Part shown: piece by piece, positions 39,201 through 54,200 of the stretch | How positions within the stretch are numbered: the stretch's first letter is position 1 | How the letters are laid out: each line of letters begins with the position of its first letter | Assembly (NCBI GenBank): GCA_002633005.1 | Contig: NMRA01000567.1 | Span: 70,954-134,953 of the forward strand | DNA length: 64,000 bases | DNA from: Phoronis australis | Lineage: Eukaryota; Phoronida; Phoronidae | Direction: 5' to 3' | Made by a program: the position numbers and the translations under genes | The notes under the pieces: model-generated | What the model saw: only the letters and a program-made list of their open reading frames with translations | The model's database searches: none | What the model was told of the DNA's origin: nothing

Positions 39201-42200
39201 CTGGCCAGCCAACGCCCAAGTCATTCTACGGTCAAGCATCAACATTTTTACAACAACCAACCCCTCATGTTCTAGTCATAGAACGTATGCATTCAGGTGA
39301 GATGTTTTTAGAGCTCTGTGTAAACATAGTGATTGGGGGCAGATCGATTCATGTCAGCCTTTTGTTTTCCTACCTAAAGAAGTTTTCAATAAAAGTTCAT
39401 GAGTTTTGTTGAAATTCATCTCCGTTCACTGATATTATTATGTTGAAAATGATTAGTAGTTTGATGAATGTCATTTGCAAATTAGCCAGAAGTAGTTGTC
39501 TTGGAATTTTGTTGAAAAATTAGTGATTGCGCACTGCTGAAAACAGCCAGCCATGGGTATTTAACATTGATTATGGAAACTGCAATTAGTGAGAGCTCCT
39601 TGTGAGGCCAGGCAAAACTTGATAAAACTGTTGGGGGCTAATGACCAACTGAGTGGAAAGTTGAGTATAACGAAAGCAAAAAAAAAATAGGAAATGAGTC
39701 GCAGATCTGAAGAGATAAAAATAGTAAGAAAACTTTTGACCAAATATTTCATGGATTTTCGAGAAGAGATTTCGTAATTTTTTTTGTTTAATTGTTGGCC
39801 TGCAGCAATTTCAGAAAGTGAATTTCGTGGAAATTGCTCTATATTTGCAGGCATTGTGATCAAATTTTGAAGGAAATTGGAAGCAGATTTTTCTGAAAAT
39901 TTGTACAAATTAATCTAACGAATTTTGTCAACAACAGTAGAAAATTTTTCTTCTTGCTCGCTTCATTACGAAAATAAGCAAAACCAAAATTAAAGATTAT
40001 GGTCTCAGTAGTTGTTGATGACTGTCTTGACTGCGTGGTTTATGTGGCTGCTGCAAGGTGTTTTTAATACCAGTGTGAGACTCATTAATAAGGAACTACG
40101 TATTAATGAGACATATTTTCAGTTGATATTGCGGTTCTTCATGCATTCACATATTTTTAATGTCTTATTTTCTTTGTGTGTTCATTCACCAGCTGATGTC
40201 TGAGCACAGCACTAGGTCAGTTCAAGAGATTGCTGTACATAAGTGATGGCTTCTGTGGGTATTTTAAATAGTTTGCTGCAGGTGGTTAAATCATTCACTC
40301 TCATTTTTGTAGGTGCACGGAGATTTGTGGTGTTGGACTTTGGCCACCCCATCCTCTTGACAGATGTACTTATCCCGTCGTGTGCCGACCTCGCGTCACT
40401 TTCAATTGACACTTGGTGTGATGGTGAAGAAACCGATGGACAGCGACTGGTGATAGCCCAGGACATCAGTTCACGCTCGCTAGTCATGAAGGACCTACTA
40501 CCGTCACCTATGTGCCGATATCTGAAGGTAGCGTGCAGTGAATGGAAGTTTTGAATACCTGACCTTGGTACTGATTCTCCACAATGTTGAGTGACTAAAT
40601 AACCTTTACTCTGGATGCCAACTAACATCATTTGTATTTTTTCCTGGCTAGAACTTTTTTTACTTCATCTGGTATAGATTGGTCAGTGATAAAGTCATTG
40701 CTGCTGTGTACGTCTGCCACTTCTTGGGATGTTATTTGCTGCAGAAATGCATCAAATGTCAAAGAAGCAGTCTGCCACTGATTTTATATTGTCAGTAGAA
40801 CTAATTTTTATGGGGTGGATTGTTAACATTGTTTTGTTGGCAAAACATTAAAAGAGGCCTGAACTACATGTTTCGGCATTTTAATATGAATTTTGAAAGT
40901 ACAAACTAAGGTTGGTTACTGACATCCACATATTACTAAATAGTGCACAGTGTTTTTCTTTTTTACTTTGAAAAGTAAGAAGTTATTAGTTGCATAAAGC
41001 CCCACTACAAGCGCTGTTTTTCGTGACGTCACTGAGGCTCTACAGCACAAAGAGATATAGGTCATTAGCCGTGCGAGTACGTAGTCTAGTCGACAGATCA
41101 ACATGTGCATACTCACCTTTTTCGTTGTTCTTTCCTGTGACTTTGATTCATCCCAGGGCCTACCCAGCCATCTAGATTATGAAGAGTATCTTCAAAATAC
41201 AACTAGGTACCAGTAGCACTGTGTGTTGAGCTCCGTTATAGTCGTAAATTTCACATAGCCCGGATAGTTCTGCTCGTCACCACGTCGCGAAACTTATAAC
41301 AATATGTAGAGCTCTAAACCGGCAGGGGAGCGTGCAAATAGCTGGGTGTCAACCAACACTCACCTTGCCCGCTGGAGCCATTTAAGTGAAAAACAATCTA
41401 GTATTTCATAAGTCTCGGCCTTTTATAACAAAGAGAATGGTACGCTCGACGCACGCTGTGTCCTAAAATTTTGCGACATCTGTTGGGAAATGATGACAGC
41501 TTCGCAGGAGCAAAATTTTTTATGAAATTCAGTTTCCTGGTATTAAAATAATAAAAACTTGTAAGGAAATGAAATCAGCTCTAGTAATTTGTTGTGACAT
41601 GTACACAACTTCGAAAAACAGTTCGATCGCTTGGAAGAAGAACAACTCGGGGGAACGAAACTGGCCAAAAAGGCAATAGGTGGCGGCGCCAAAAGTCAAC
41701 CTTAAGGAGCGCACCCAAATTTTAGCAGCAGAGTGAATGGCAGAATGCCAATTTTTTCAAAACCAGTCAATAATTTAGTTTACTCAAGGAAGAGTGTAAT
41801 TTTTAATGACACTAATTTTGTGTCAGATTTTATTTGATCAGTTTTTACCCATGTCGGTGCAACAGCCGCTGTAATTATTACTATACAGCTTGCACCAAGG
41901 TAAGGCTACGCAGTCGGGGCACTTTCCCCTGGTCCGTGCCGACATAGACTATAGTACTATAATCTATGGTGCTGAGAACGGCATCGTTCCACTAATAGTC
42001 AACACTACATGGCAGTAAATTTGTCAATTACAAACTTTTGAGAGCCGAGATCGCAGACGAATTATACACATTAAGAACAGTTCTGTAGCCGAGAGGCATT
42101 CACCCAAGAAGCTATATACCAGTAGGGCCTACATATTAAGCTTGATTTATCTTATTGCCTTCACCCACGGTACAGCCTCAGTGACCTCAGATGCGCGTTA

Positions 42201-45200
42201 GCCAATAGGAAATAACATTGGAAAAACACTTTGTTACAAAATTGTGAAAGAGTAACAAAGATGTAATTTCTGATATAGACTTTATTCATCAATTAAATTA
42301 CATTAAAAATGCATGTTATTGTACTTCAGGAACCTTTTAACTAGCCACTGGCAGTCAAATGTCTTGCCTTCTTGTTTTTTAGATCACTACTGTGGGCCGT
42401 TATGGCGCTGGCACATCACGTTCCCGTATCCCTATTGGTTCATTCTATGGCCATTCTTTCATCTTGCCTTGGGAGGCTGGCCCATCAACCAATAAGCCAT
42501 CGAGCTCTAGCCTGGCCTTGCAACCTGATGAGGAGTCACGGCTGTTTTCCCAGCTGGGTCTCTTGATGGGTCTTCAGGAAGACATTCAATGCCGCTACAA
42601 CCTCGCCTGTAGTCGTGTGAACGCTCTCGTGAGCAGCATAGACTTGAACTCGACAACGTATGAGGCTGCTCCACCAGCACAGCGGGAGAAGTCGAAAGAG
42701 GACAAGAGTATTTTGCAGGCACTGAACAGTTGTGCAGCACTGCAACTGCAGCTCAATCAGGCCTCGAGGGCCATAGAGAGGCTACAGGGTGCCTTGGGGA
42801 TCCCATCCGAGGCCAACATTGGCGAATCCACCAATTTGAGTGTGTTGCTCAGAAATGCCTCGTCGGATAAACTACGTGTGCTCACAGAGCTTTTGCTGGA
42901 CATACTTCTCCGCATGACTCACGTGACGCCATCAATACCTTGCGTGCCCAAGTCATTGTACCTTACCTGCGACCCGGCGTTTACTGAGCGCCTGTTCAAG
43001 AGTGTGTGCATCGTGGGTACCCGCCCGATGCAGGTGAGCGGCGGCATGTTGTTACTCCGCGTCTGTCATGGCCAACCATGGTGGGGAGAGTTCCTCGGCA
43101 ATATCTTGCTGGACCTCTACAGCTCAGAACAAACTCTTGTCTTCCCCAAGGATAGGTAGGCAGTACAATGGATAACTTACCATTCTTGCGGTGTTGATAT
43201 GGCTAATGGTAAAAGGTGGAAAATCTTGGAATGCTTGACCCTTTTAAATTACTATTTTGAACTTTTGTGCCTTTAAACTGGTGCACACTCATAAAGTTGC
43301 TTTCCTTTAGTTGACATTTTTTGTGATTGAAATTTGTTTATGATATTTGCTTAGTTTAATCGTTCAATCTGCTCTGGCTGCTTGGTTTATTTGTGTACAC
43401 TCTGTTGTTGTTTCTTTTGTAGAGTTTTTATTTTGCTGTCGGCTCTAGGTCAGAGGTCACTTGTGAGCAACGGAGGATCTGCAATGATCGAGAGCTTGAT
43501 GTCACACATGACCAGTCTGCTCACCCCCCTTCAGAATAACCAGCACAGTTATTACCGGCAGAATGGTATGAGTGAACATTACTTTGGTGTGGTGTTACCT
43601 ATGCCTAGTTATCAAGTTAAATGTTGTAAGCCAGCGAGGGGTTTTTGGTGGGCACCTACTATGCTCAACAAGAATTTGATGGTCAATTGACTTGCAGCCA
43701 ATATGTCAAACAGAGCTGAGCATACAAATTTTGTAAAATGGACATCATGGACATCAATCTGACAGAAAAAACTCCCAGTGTGGGGCCAAAATACTAGTTG
43801 AGTGTAATTATTACAAAATCAAATTCCCTTATAGTTACTTAATAGTATGTTCTCATCAACAGTCTTAGCTGGCTGTATTTCGCTTCGTTAAACCTTTAAT
43901 TATGACAATGACGAATCGAAGCATTTGTCATCTTATGCTCATGTCATTAAAATTTGTAGTGACTTGAATGGCTCCTAAAGAGCAAAGGGAATTTATATTA
44001 TATAGTTAATAAGTTCACCACCAAAGGAAAAAGCCAAGTAGCAAAGTAAAAAGCAAACTGTAAATAAATAATGCTATCTTTGAATGAATATTAGGTCATT
44101 TAGAGGGCTTGATTTCCTTGCAGTTATATTCGTCATATCATTTTTGCACATAAATTTCTTCATGTGATTGTTATTTAGATGTGCAGGTCCCTTTGCTATG
44201 CTGTACAACTGTGATAGATATTACACAAAATCCGTACAAACTTCCAACCCTGTTTGGATTCAGGTTCAGTTTACTGACTGCGTGACTAGTTGAGAATTGT
44301 TATAGTAGTTATTGCCCTGAAGAATACTGTGATCAAGAACTATGTTCAGGTAGTGGTTAAAGTTTCATCAATTATTTCTAATTTTATTTGGCTCTGGTGA
44401 AATCGTTGTCCAAAGTGATAAAGGAAATCTTAAGTATAAATTGTAAATCACTCAATGTTACGTAATTGTATGACATAGAGGTTTTTGACCAGAAGGCATA
44501 ATAATTAATGTTTTTCTAAAATCACTGTATGATAGCAGCTGTACTAGATGCTGCCAGTCAAACGTCACCCTATTGCCTTGTGAAAAATCATACATGTGCA
44601 TCCCTTTAAGTCAACCTTCTTTTCAGAAGTCCTCAATTTGTTCTGTTTTTACGTAATGAAGTGCTTTTTGTGAAATTGTAGTGACCCTTGATCTGCCTCT
44701 TGTCACGTGGATGTTGCTATTTTTGTCTCGTATCCTTGACAATACAACATCAGGCAGTTACACAGGCAACACTACGGATGACTCAAGTGCTGCGAAAAGT
44801 AGTAAAGACGGTATATAATAAGTTTTACATCTTATTCTGTTACTGCCTTCTTGGTATGAATCAATGTGTTCACCAATTTAACTCATCTTTGGAAATTGAA
44901 AAGTTAAAATTTGCTGTTCAAAGTGTCTCTGAAGCTACTGTGTTTTTGTTTAATATTTCCTTAGTTTTGTTAAGATTTCTAGCTAGTTTTTGTGTGCACT
45001 AGCTTGATATTCAGTGTCATTTCTTACCCCCTCTGTGTGGAGAACTACCATCAGTGAAGCATTCAGGTGAGATCACTGCTATCCCTTGTTTCAGGTAACT
45101 GCACAGGTGGTGTGGGTGGCTCCACCCGGTGGGACTTCCTGCAGGGTGAGGGCGCCCTTCAGGAACTCCAGGGTCTGCTGCGCTCGGCCGCCTCCAGCAA

Positions 45201-48200
45201 GCTGTACCGCCGTAAGCTGCACAAACGCCTACTGCATCACAAACAGCAGCTGTTGAGTCTGGAACAGGCAAAGAAAAAATATGTTGCAATGCACAAGAGT
45301 GAGTGTATGAAATGCAGTGAAAGGTCTTACATTATTGTTCTTTAAAACTTACAACGGAAGCTGGATATCCAATAAAGACTAAACTGCCACACATATAAAG
45401 TTGAAGGCGGAGAGTCATTAAGATGGAAAGAATGATTTTATTGTATAATTTTGTTAAGGAACTGGGCTTTTTTGAAGTCGTGTATAATTAGTGCCAATGT
45501 AAATGACTTGAACTAATAGAAAGTTTTACTTAATATGTTCTGTTTCAGTGTTGTGGTGTGTATTACTTTTCTTATGCTGTCTTTTCTGTCTCCAAGGTGT
45601 CATAAATGAATTGTAGTCAGCTTCTAAATTTTGTTGATTTTACAACAAGAATGTAGTTTTATCAGTTTCGAAAACTACTGTTCTAAAAGCTATACTTTTT
45701 CAATTTAGACTCAAAAATGCAAGAGATGGATCTTGTGCAGAAGCTGAACGACGCCAGCAAGAAGGCGGCTGAGGCGCTGCTCAGTCAGAATGGGGACCAG
45801 GTGTTACCTAAGCAATTGAAACAGCACTCGGCCAAGGTGAGCACTTGTCACATCCTGGTCTTTGAGGTCATTAAGGTCATCATTGGCTGCAGCAAAAGAG
45901 TGACCAAGAAGCAAATCACTAAAGGTTGTAATAGAATAATTAGATGAAAAGTAATTCTGGCCAAGAGTTGTCAGGGAGTAAGTCAGTATAGTGTTAGTTT
46001 TTAGTTGGTCGTGTAATATTCGTTTTTAGTTTTTGTCGAGTCCAACCTAATTATGACCGACTTGTATGTTGAAAGCTTTTAGAAGCTTTTATTTTTCTGT
46101 GAGGTTTCCCATGCATTTCACTTTTAAGCAGCAATATTTACTAAAATTGTTTCACTGTAAGCCAGGGTTGATTGAAAATTTCTGCACTTTGTGCAGTAGT
46201 TTTCAAAATGAAATGGACAATGTCGAAAGTTTCAGCACACAAAACATTCATTTAATATCCATGTATTTTCAAGTGGAATCCATGATTTAAATTCTGGCTA
46301 AATCTCAAGAAAATCTTAGCAGGTGTTGCATGATGCACATTTTTGAAACTGCGACAGATTGCTGTGCATGTCCATTACATTAAACAAGAAAATGTAATTC
46401 CGAGTTTTGATATCGTCGGGAATCTTATTTATTTTCTTTCACTTATCCTAATTTAATGTTGCCCAACTTGTTCTAACCACAGCACCTTAAGGATATCATT
46501 CAGATTCGTCGCACTGATGGAGATTTACTCCGTAAACTGCCAAAAGATGGCGATGACTCTGCAGCCTGTGAAGGAGAGCCCCTACCTGATCTGTGCATTG
46601 TTCTGCCACGTGACAAGTGTCTCTCTGTGATCCGTGGGCTTGTGGCGCTCGTCCTGGCTTTGGATTTCTCTTGTAACGTGGATCTTTTCTTGGTGGCTTG
46701 CAAGGTAAAGGGAGTGTCACGTAGTTTTCAAATCGAATTTTAGCAACGAAAATTTAGTAGCTTCCAAAATGTTTAATGACAATTTGACGTTATTTATCTT
46801 ATCAAAAATAGGCAGAAATTCGGAGAAGAAATTTAGGGCTAATTTGTGTTATATTTTTGCCGTTTTTTTCTGGGCTTTCTACCATAAATTCGGCAATGAA
46901 ATTCCTCAACTTTTTTTAATAATACAGAAATTGTATTATTACTATCAACATAGTATATTTATTATGACCATAGTTACTTATACTTGACATGGTGTTTAAG
47001 CTAGCAGATACACAATGTAGAAAGTCTTGTCCATGAAGTGCTGCTTGGTAGCATTACCATAAAACTGTAACAGTGGTTTGTAATGCAGTATTCGCCGTAA
47101 TAACCGCCCAGGGTGTTGAGAAAAGTTCGATTATAACCCAAGGCCGTTGAAACCCGGTCTCCGAAACGGGTGAAATCGGAAGCTAAGATTCATCATTTTT
47201 TCGCTCTGTGACATATCTGTAATCTATGAAAAACTTTCTACAAAACCATGGTGCATTGCTATCAAACTTTGCTACTAAGTTACGATCATTTTACAGAAAA
47301 TTGTGCTGAAATCCCAGGGTGAAAACTTGCTGACTGCCTGCCTCGCAGTCGTCGATATGGTTTCTTGAATGCTTGAATAAATATACAGTTTCGACTCGGG
47401 CAAATTACCTGAAATCTTCCTTAAGTTTTCCAAGCAATGCCCCTAAGATTTTTAAGTCCCATGGAGTCGGGATTAACAGCAGGTTTAAGTACAAATCTGT
47501 GCTACATCGTGCCATCTACATGTGTGATCTGTAACATTAGAAAAATGTCTGGACGAACACACATGTTGTTGTCACGTGACCGTTTTGTTTTGAAGTTGTC
47601 TGCGTTTGTGAGTAAGGGATTGCGTGCGTGTCACCAGAGTTTCATGTGGCTGGATGCATACGTTACTATCTGACAGTTATTTTTCGGTGTAAGGGTGTGT
47701 AAGCATTCACTGTCAGTGGTCATTTTATCAGATATTTGGCTTAAAAACATCACTTATTGTTAATCAAACAATTCATCTTAAAAATAACGCAAACATTTTT
47801 TATAGTATTAGAAACTGTCGGAAATTTCTTGCCGATGCTATGCTACCCGTTTCATGAATGGATAGTTCCCGACTAATGTCTTTGATGACAGGTTCATGTA
47901 TGTAGCGCGCGCTTCCTGGCCACGTGCTTTTAACACTGGCCAAGCTTTTTATTAGTCTTCAATTCGCGGTTTTCACGTGTAGGCCTACAAAGAAATTTGG
48001 ATTCTTGTTGAAAGTGGGAAATATCTACAAAGCAATCACGCAGACAAGTACACTACTTCTGTTCTGAAAGGCCAGACCATTGGTCCTAGCAATATCAGCA
48101 GAACTTTTGTGTTCGTTTTGAGGTGTGGGGGAAGTTCTGAAGTCTATAATCACGGCTAAATACCGACATAGTGGCGAGGCTTGTGGTCTACAAATTCTGC

Positions 48201-51200
48201 ACGCAATGATTTTTTCAGGACTGTCGGATATTATTGATCAATTGAAGACGTTACTGTAGAATTTTAGGACTGTAGGTAAGGCTTCGCAGGTACATGTTCA
48301 TGGACTGGGCGCTTATTTTAGCAAAGTCTGAAAACGCATGGGGGGCGATTATAGGGGCATGGGCGGTTATTACGGTGAATACGGTACGTTGTTGCTACAT
48401 GCCTAATCCAGTGCTCAGTCATCATGTGTTCTGGGCACCAGAGGTCACGTCACGTGTCATTATTCATGTAGAAGTTGCCATTAAGCTAGGCGCTGTTTGC
48501 TTAGGAAGGAACACTCTGTTTAAGTATTGGTCTATTTAGTTGAAGCATTGTCTCATTGTTGTTGCAAGGTGATTGCCAAGATCACAACGACCACTCGGCC
48601 AGCCATCAGTCTGTCAGAGGCTATGACACAGGAGCAGTTAGAGAAGCTTATCCTATTGTGCGCTAATGTGGAGTATAACCATGGCAACATTAGCTGGGGC
48701 GGTCCGTGGGCAGGGCATGCCATTGTCTGTCTTTTGCAAGATATTCTTGAAGGTAGGTTTGTGTGCAAGAAATACGTTGTTCTGTCACACGCATGAACAA
48801 AGTTCCTCACCCATAAACATGACTCACTCAGTTTACTGACTCATAGTCTGGTTCCTATACTCACAAACACAGTGCAGAGACTTCCAGCAGCTCTATTTTT
48901 GGCTACGTCTTGTTTGAGTCATACCAATGAATCGGTGAACTGTGTTTGCCGAGCATATGGTTCAGACTAGTGTTGCTTTCACATCTTGCAGTTGCCGAGT
49001 GATAGTGGTGGAATGCTATAGACATATTTTTTACATGATGAAAGTGTCATGCAATATGCGACGGATGCAGAAACTTTCAATTGAAAACTTGGGTGCTTCA
49101 GGTGAAAAGCTGTATCCACCAACAACCGTGAATGAGGTCACCGACGATGAAACCTCCAACTTTTCGGAGAGTGAAGGGTCTCAGGACCGAGAGAGTCCTT
49201 CGGCAGGTGACGATGAGGACCAGCCAATCATAGTTGTTGAAAATGGAGCAACTGCTGGCACTAATGGTTAGTTATTCACACCTAAGCACCAGTATTCTAT
49301 GATTGATGGGGAAATACTGATGAAGGTTTTACCATGTACTCTGTTGATATGCAGAGATATATTTTGATAGGTCATCATTCTTGAATAAAATACATAGTCA
49401 CCTACTCTCTGTACTCCTAGAGATTTTGTCTGCTTTTTCTAACCAACCTTAGTTTAATCTCTGGATCAAGTTTCTCAAATCTTTGCATTTGAATGTTTTA
49501 TTTTTTTCTTTCTGTGAAGAATGTTTTACCCTGAATGCATCTCCTTACTTTTAGCGTCGCCTGGACCAAAAAAGGGAGAGAAGTACGACAAGGAGACGTC
49601 TCTGTTTATGGACCTCCTGCTGGGAGATGCATATGACAATGTGGTGACGACAAAACTACACGAGTACATCACCGGGGAGCCCAAGTCTACCGACGTCAAC
49701 ACAAACAGCACTTCGGTACCTGACTGGAAGAGTATCACGTAGGTTTTAGGTTTTGGCAAGTGCAACCTGTGAGGGAATTGAAAGACTGTTGCACAGACGT
49801 GAGATGCTCTTTCTGATCGAACTTGAATGCAAACGGTGATCGAATTGTTCAATTTAATGATGTTCATTGGCTATCTTGTTATATCCTTAGATTCCATATT
49901 CTTTTTGCCTTTCAGTGCCCAGTCAAGCATTATATTTTGAATCTATTTTTTTCTTGTTCAACTTTGTTGGCTACTTACCAGTTTTTGATCCATTTAATTC
50001 CAACTTTCATGGGATATAACTTCAGTTTAACATTACCATCAGACGACAGGATGACAGTGTTGCCAAATCCTGAATTAAAGTTGAGGTTTTCCGTTTTGTC
50101 CCGTTATGAAGAAATTTCTGTTGATCGCTTACTTGTTGCATTGCAATTGATGTAATGCCATCAGAACTATCCAACTTCAATGTTTAATTGACTCAAATGG
50201 GGCTATTCTGATTCAGCCTACGAAATTAAGATCAGACATCATATTAGCTGGGGCAGGATTCTGAATTTCAACCAAAACCCTTTGGGAACCATCAATATGG
50301 TGTTGTAACACATCATAATACAATGTAATGCGCATGTTTCCTTGAAGGTTTCGTAACAAGCCACCAACAAATAATCTTCCAGTGAAAGTGTTAACCAAAA
50401 ACATAAATTTCTCCAAGCTTTAACCCATTTTTAGGTGAGAAGATACTTGTCAGCGTGTAATATGTTAACTTTGCAAATGAAGCAGAGTGTAGCTACTCTT
50501 AATATTTGGCAAATGTGTTTCTGTAGGTACAATGACCTGAGTAGTATGACTGCAAATAGTATGAACAAGCCCAACAATTCACTCAAGGAAAAGTGTGAAG
50601 TGCTGTTGGCGTCTCACCGTAATAACGGTGCTGGACCGCCCCGTGTGTCAACAGCACTGGATGCTAGACTGGAATATGGTGTGGACTGTTGTGCTGAACT
50701 CAGGCTTAAGGTAGGTGAAATTGTCTTGGTGGCTCTTCAATGGGACAATTTACACTTCTTTTAAATTAGTGAATAACGTGGTGCAGTAATCATTAATTGA
50801 TGCAATTCTGTTGCGGTACTAACGAAGAAGACAGTGTTCTTTTGGTACTTTTATCCTGTAGGTTATATGCAAATTAGACTACAGTTTTAATAGTTTTCTA
50901 GATGCATGGAGATATTGCTGTCTCTCTGAATCAGAATTTGTGTATAAATGTGTTATTCTACTGTGGCTGGCAGACAGCCCTGCAGTGGTGGCAGAGTCGA
51001 TACACATAATAAGGATGTCTGTTGTGCGCGTTTATGAAGTTGGAGTTGGAAAAAGTGAGTAATACAGCACACATCACGAATTTTTGGCCGACCGGTCGGA
51101 AATTGGTCGACGACCGGCCGTCGACCGGTCGTCTAGCCGACCACCAGCCGACCAACAACGGTCGGCGAGGAGCCGTCTGCTTAGTCGCCTCTGTGGTCGG

Positions 51201-54200
51201 CACTTGGGTCGGCTAATTGGTCGCCCAGCGTAGACGACCAATTCGGATTAAGCGTGTCCTTGGTCGGCAATTAGCATTTTATGACTTAGCGGGTGAACTT
51301 TGGACAAACAAACATTTAACTGTTCGCTGTTCGTTTACCAGTGGCAACTCCGGTCTTGACATCGGTTTATCAAATTTTGTTCAACTATTAAATGGAGGTA
51401 AAATCGAATCAACCTACAANTCGCTGCCTGTTGAAACCTCTGGTAGCGACACCTATCAGACTATACCATCTGGCGAGATGTTGAGCCTTTGCTTTGATCA
51501 GATGTTCAGTTTACTACAGCTCCACTGTGTCAATGTTGACACTATACTCAAACTATGGTTGGCACTGAACGACGATGTGCATGATGATGGCAACACCACT
51601 GGAGCTACACCTGGTGGTGCCGTGGCTAAGTTTGAGACTTCGCGTGTGCCTAGTATTCAACTAAACCACAGCTCTGTCACCAGTCTCTTGGCTGCACTAG
51701 CCTGGTCCCCAGAGGTCTCTGTGCACACATGGGTGTTGGCCTTTCAGGTATGCTCAATCGCGTCAGGAAATTGTTCATATTTGTTATATTTTTACAATAA
51801 TTAAAAATGCCTGTATTTTACAATTTTCTTAAAACTGTTACAATTTTTACCAATGCTGTACACTAGTTTTTGATTTTTCTTCTTAGTTATCAGTGTCCTA
51901 CAGTATACTATCAGTAACATTGCTCAAAATCATGTTGTTTTATAACTTGTCAAAAATTTAAGGTAAAATAAATTAAATGTTTATTTTTTGCTGTTAAGTG
52001 GCTGGTAAGAGCCAGTTTTTAGCGTGGTTTTTTGTCAATGCTGTGGGTACCATTTAAATACTTATCACTTGTTTTGTCAGGCACTGACCCTACTCAGTCG
52101 TCGTAGTGGAGACTGGCCAGACAGATGGGTTGGACACACCATCATCAACGATCCCAACTTCCTGACGGTCCTCCTCAAGTTCATGAGTTCCTTGGACAAC
52201 AGTCCCAGTGGGAACAATCAGGTAACCTAAATAAAGGTTATCGGACAAAATACCGTTTTTCTGTTGTGATAGCATATTCTGTTAACAATGAAAGTGGCTG
52301 GTGATAACTATGGGGGTAAAAAAAATCTAATTACAAAATACCTTATCCGTCTTATATTAACTTTCCTCTTAATTCACTTTATTTGTCTGTCATGGAGGAA
52401 GACGACTCTGATGATGAGGTCAGCTTCTTCCCCTTTTTTCTGAATATTTTTGGCTCATACTGTATTCTATAATTATACAAGATTCGTCATAAAATCAGGT
52501 GAGCAAAATTTTAATACAATTTGCAGCCTTTTTGGATCTCCACATTATGCGTACTTTGGCTAACTAGTTACGAAAATTTAGAGAATACAAGTTATGAAAT
52601 TTTTGCATCTTCATTCATCTGTGCTTTTACTTAAATGAGGAACGCAGCTCTTTGTATCGTGGTAATCTCCTAATATGCAAAATTGTCCGAAGACACAACA
52701 GTGCTGTCTGTTTACTACATTCATTCACACTCGTATAATCATGAATCCTCCAAGGGTGGGAACAAAAGAAAGAGACTCGCCTTTCTCTAAGAAGTTGATC
52801 CCTGAAATGCACTTATTTTTAACAGATTTCAGTAATTTTGTCTAGGAGAGTCTTATTGAATAAAGTGGACAATCTTTTTGTGAACAAGCTTTTGCTCTTG
52901 AAAAATTGATATCAAATCATTCACTTCTCTGCACAGACTGGCCCTGTGGCAGTGGCTGCCTTCAACAAGTTCATTACAAGGTTCCATTTGCGTTGTGACT
53001 CTGATGGTGCTGGACAGTTCAAGGAACTCTTACTCAGGCTTGTCTACAAACTGTGTGCTGCAGGGTAAGTTGACCTCACAGAGGCATACAGCGGTACTGT
53101 ACAAAGTGTTCCCCTGTGAACAGTCTCCGAGGACAGGCATACAGGAAATTGGGATTGGTCTTCCTGTAACTTACTCATGCAGCTTGAAATTAATGATAAG
53201 AGCTGTTGATCTGTTCTTTTTCCCTATTGTGAGAATTTGACACAGTTTCAAAATTAATTCTTTACAGGTCTCAGTTTGAATAATTTTATTATTGACTTTT
53301 ATACCACAATATTAGCCTCGAATGGCAGATACAACCGTGTAATAACCCATAAAGTTATCTCACTAGTGAGATAACATTTTGGTGGGAAACCGTGGCCGGA
53401 TTCGAACCCGAGCCTCAAGAGTTTCGAGTCGCCGACTTTACAACTACACCACTCAGCGGCTGACGTCATCTGACGTGAAAATAGAATACTTAAATGAGCA
53501 ACAATCGCATGTTCAGCAAAGAGCATTGCACCGACATTTATACGCTATAAAAATAAGACGCATAATTTCCATACAAACGATATTTTAATTCAGTGAAATT
53601 TTTCTCTCGTGTTGTCTCACTTGTAAATCACCAATCTCCAATTTGAATGCGGGTATTGTGTCGTCGGGATCCTTTGACTTGAGCATTATAGTCAGTTACT
53701 AGTGGTAACCTACTTTAGCAGACGATATTTTCCCGGTGATAAAATATGTAGTAAGCTATGATAGTTGCTAAACCTTAATTTATAGATTCACTTTATTACT
53801 ATTTTGTTTAAATTTTCAATTGCTTTTGAGTATAAGCATTATTTGACAAAAATAGTTCGGCTTTTCTTAAAAGGTCACGACCTACGACTCCGGGCATCTG
53901 ACATAGAAAGTAGTTACAAAGCCGAGGCGAGTCGAGAAAGCTAGATCTATTCATTGCAATGTTTCTCGTTCAGTACATGGTATAAGTAGATTATTACATG
54001 TTCTCAGTCGTTATCCCCCTTATCTAGAACCCTCGTGGATTTTGGAGAATTATCACCCTCGGGCTAATGCCCCCGGGCGATAATTCTCCAAAATCCTCTT
54101 GGGCTCTAGGTAACGGGGGATAACGACTTCGCCATGTAATAATCTATATTTGAGTTGAGCAACTACATCTTGCCAATGAGTAAAAATTGAAATGCTGGTC

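Noticed and set aside
51217-51419. Reading frame continuous with BIRC6 exon 33 upstream of the n
   Set aside because: The frame is open but the protein does not resemble BIRC6, and the n is a join of unknown length, so continuity is accidental.
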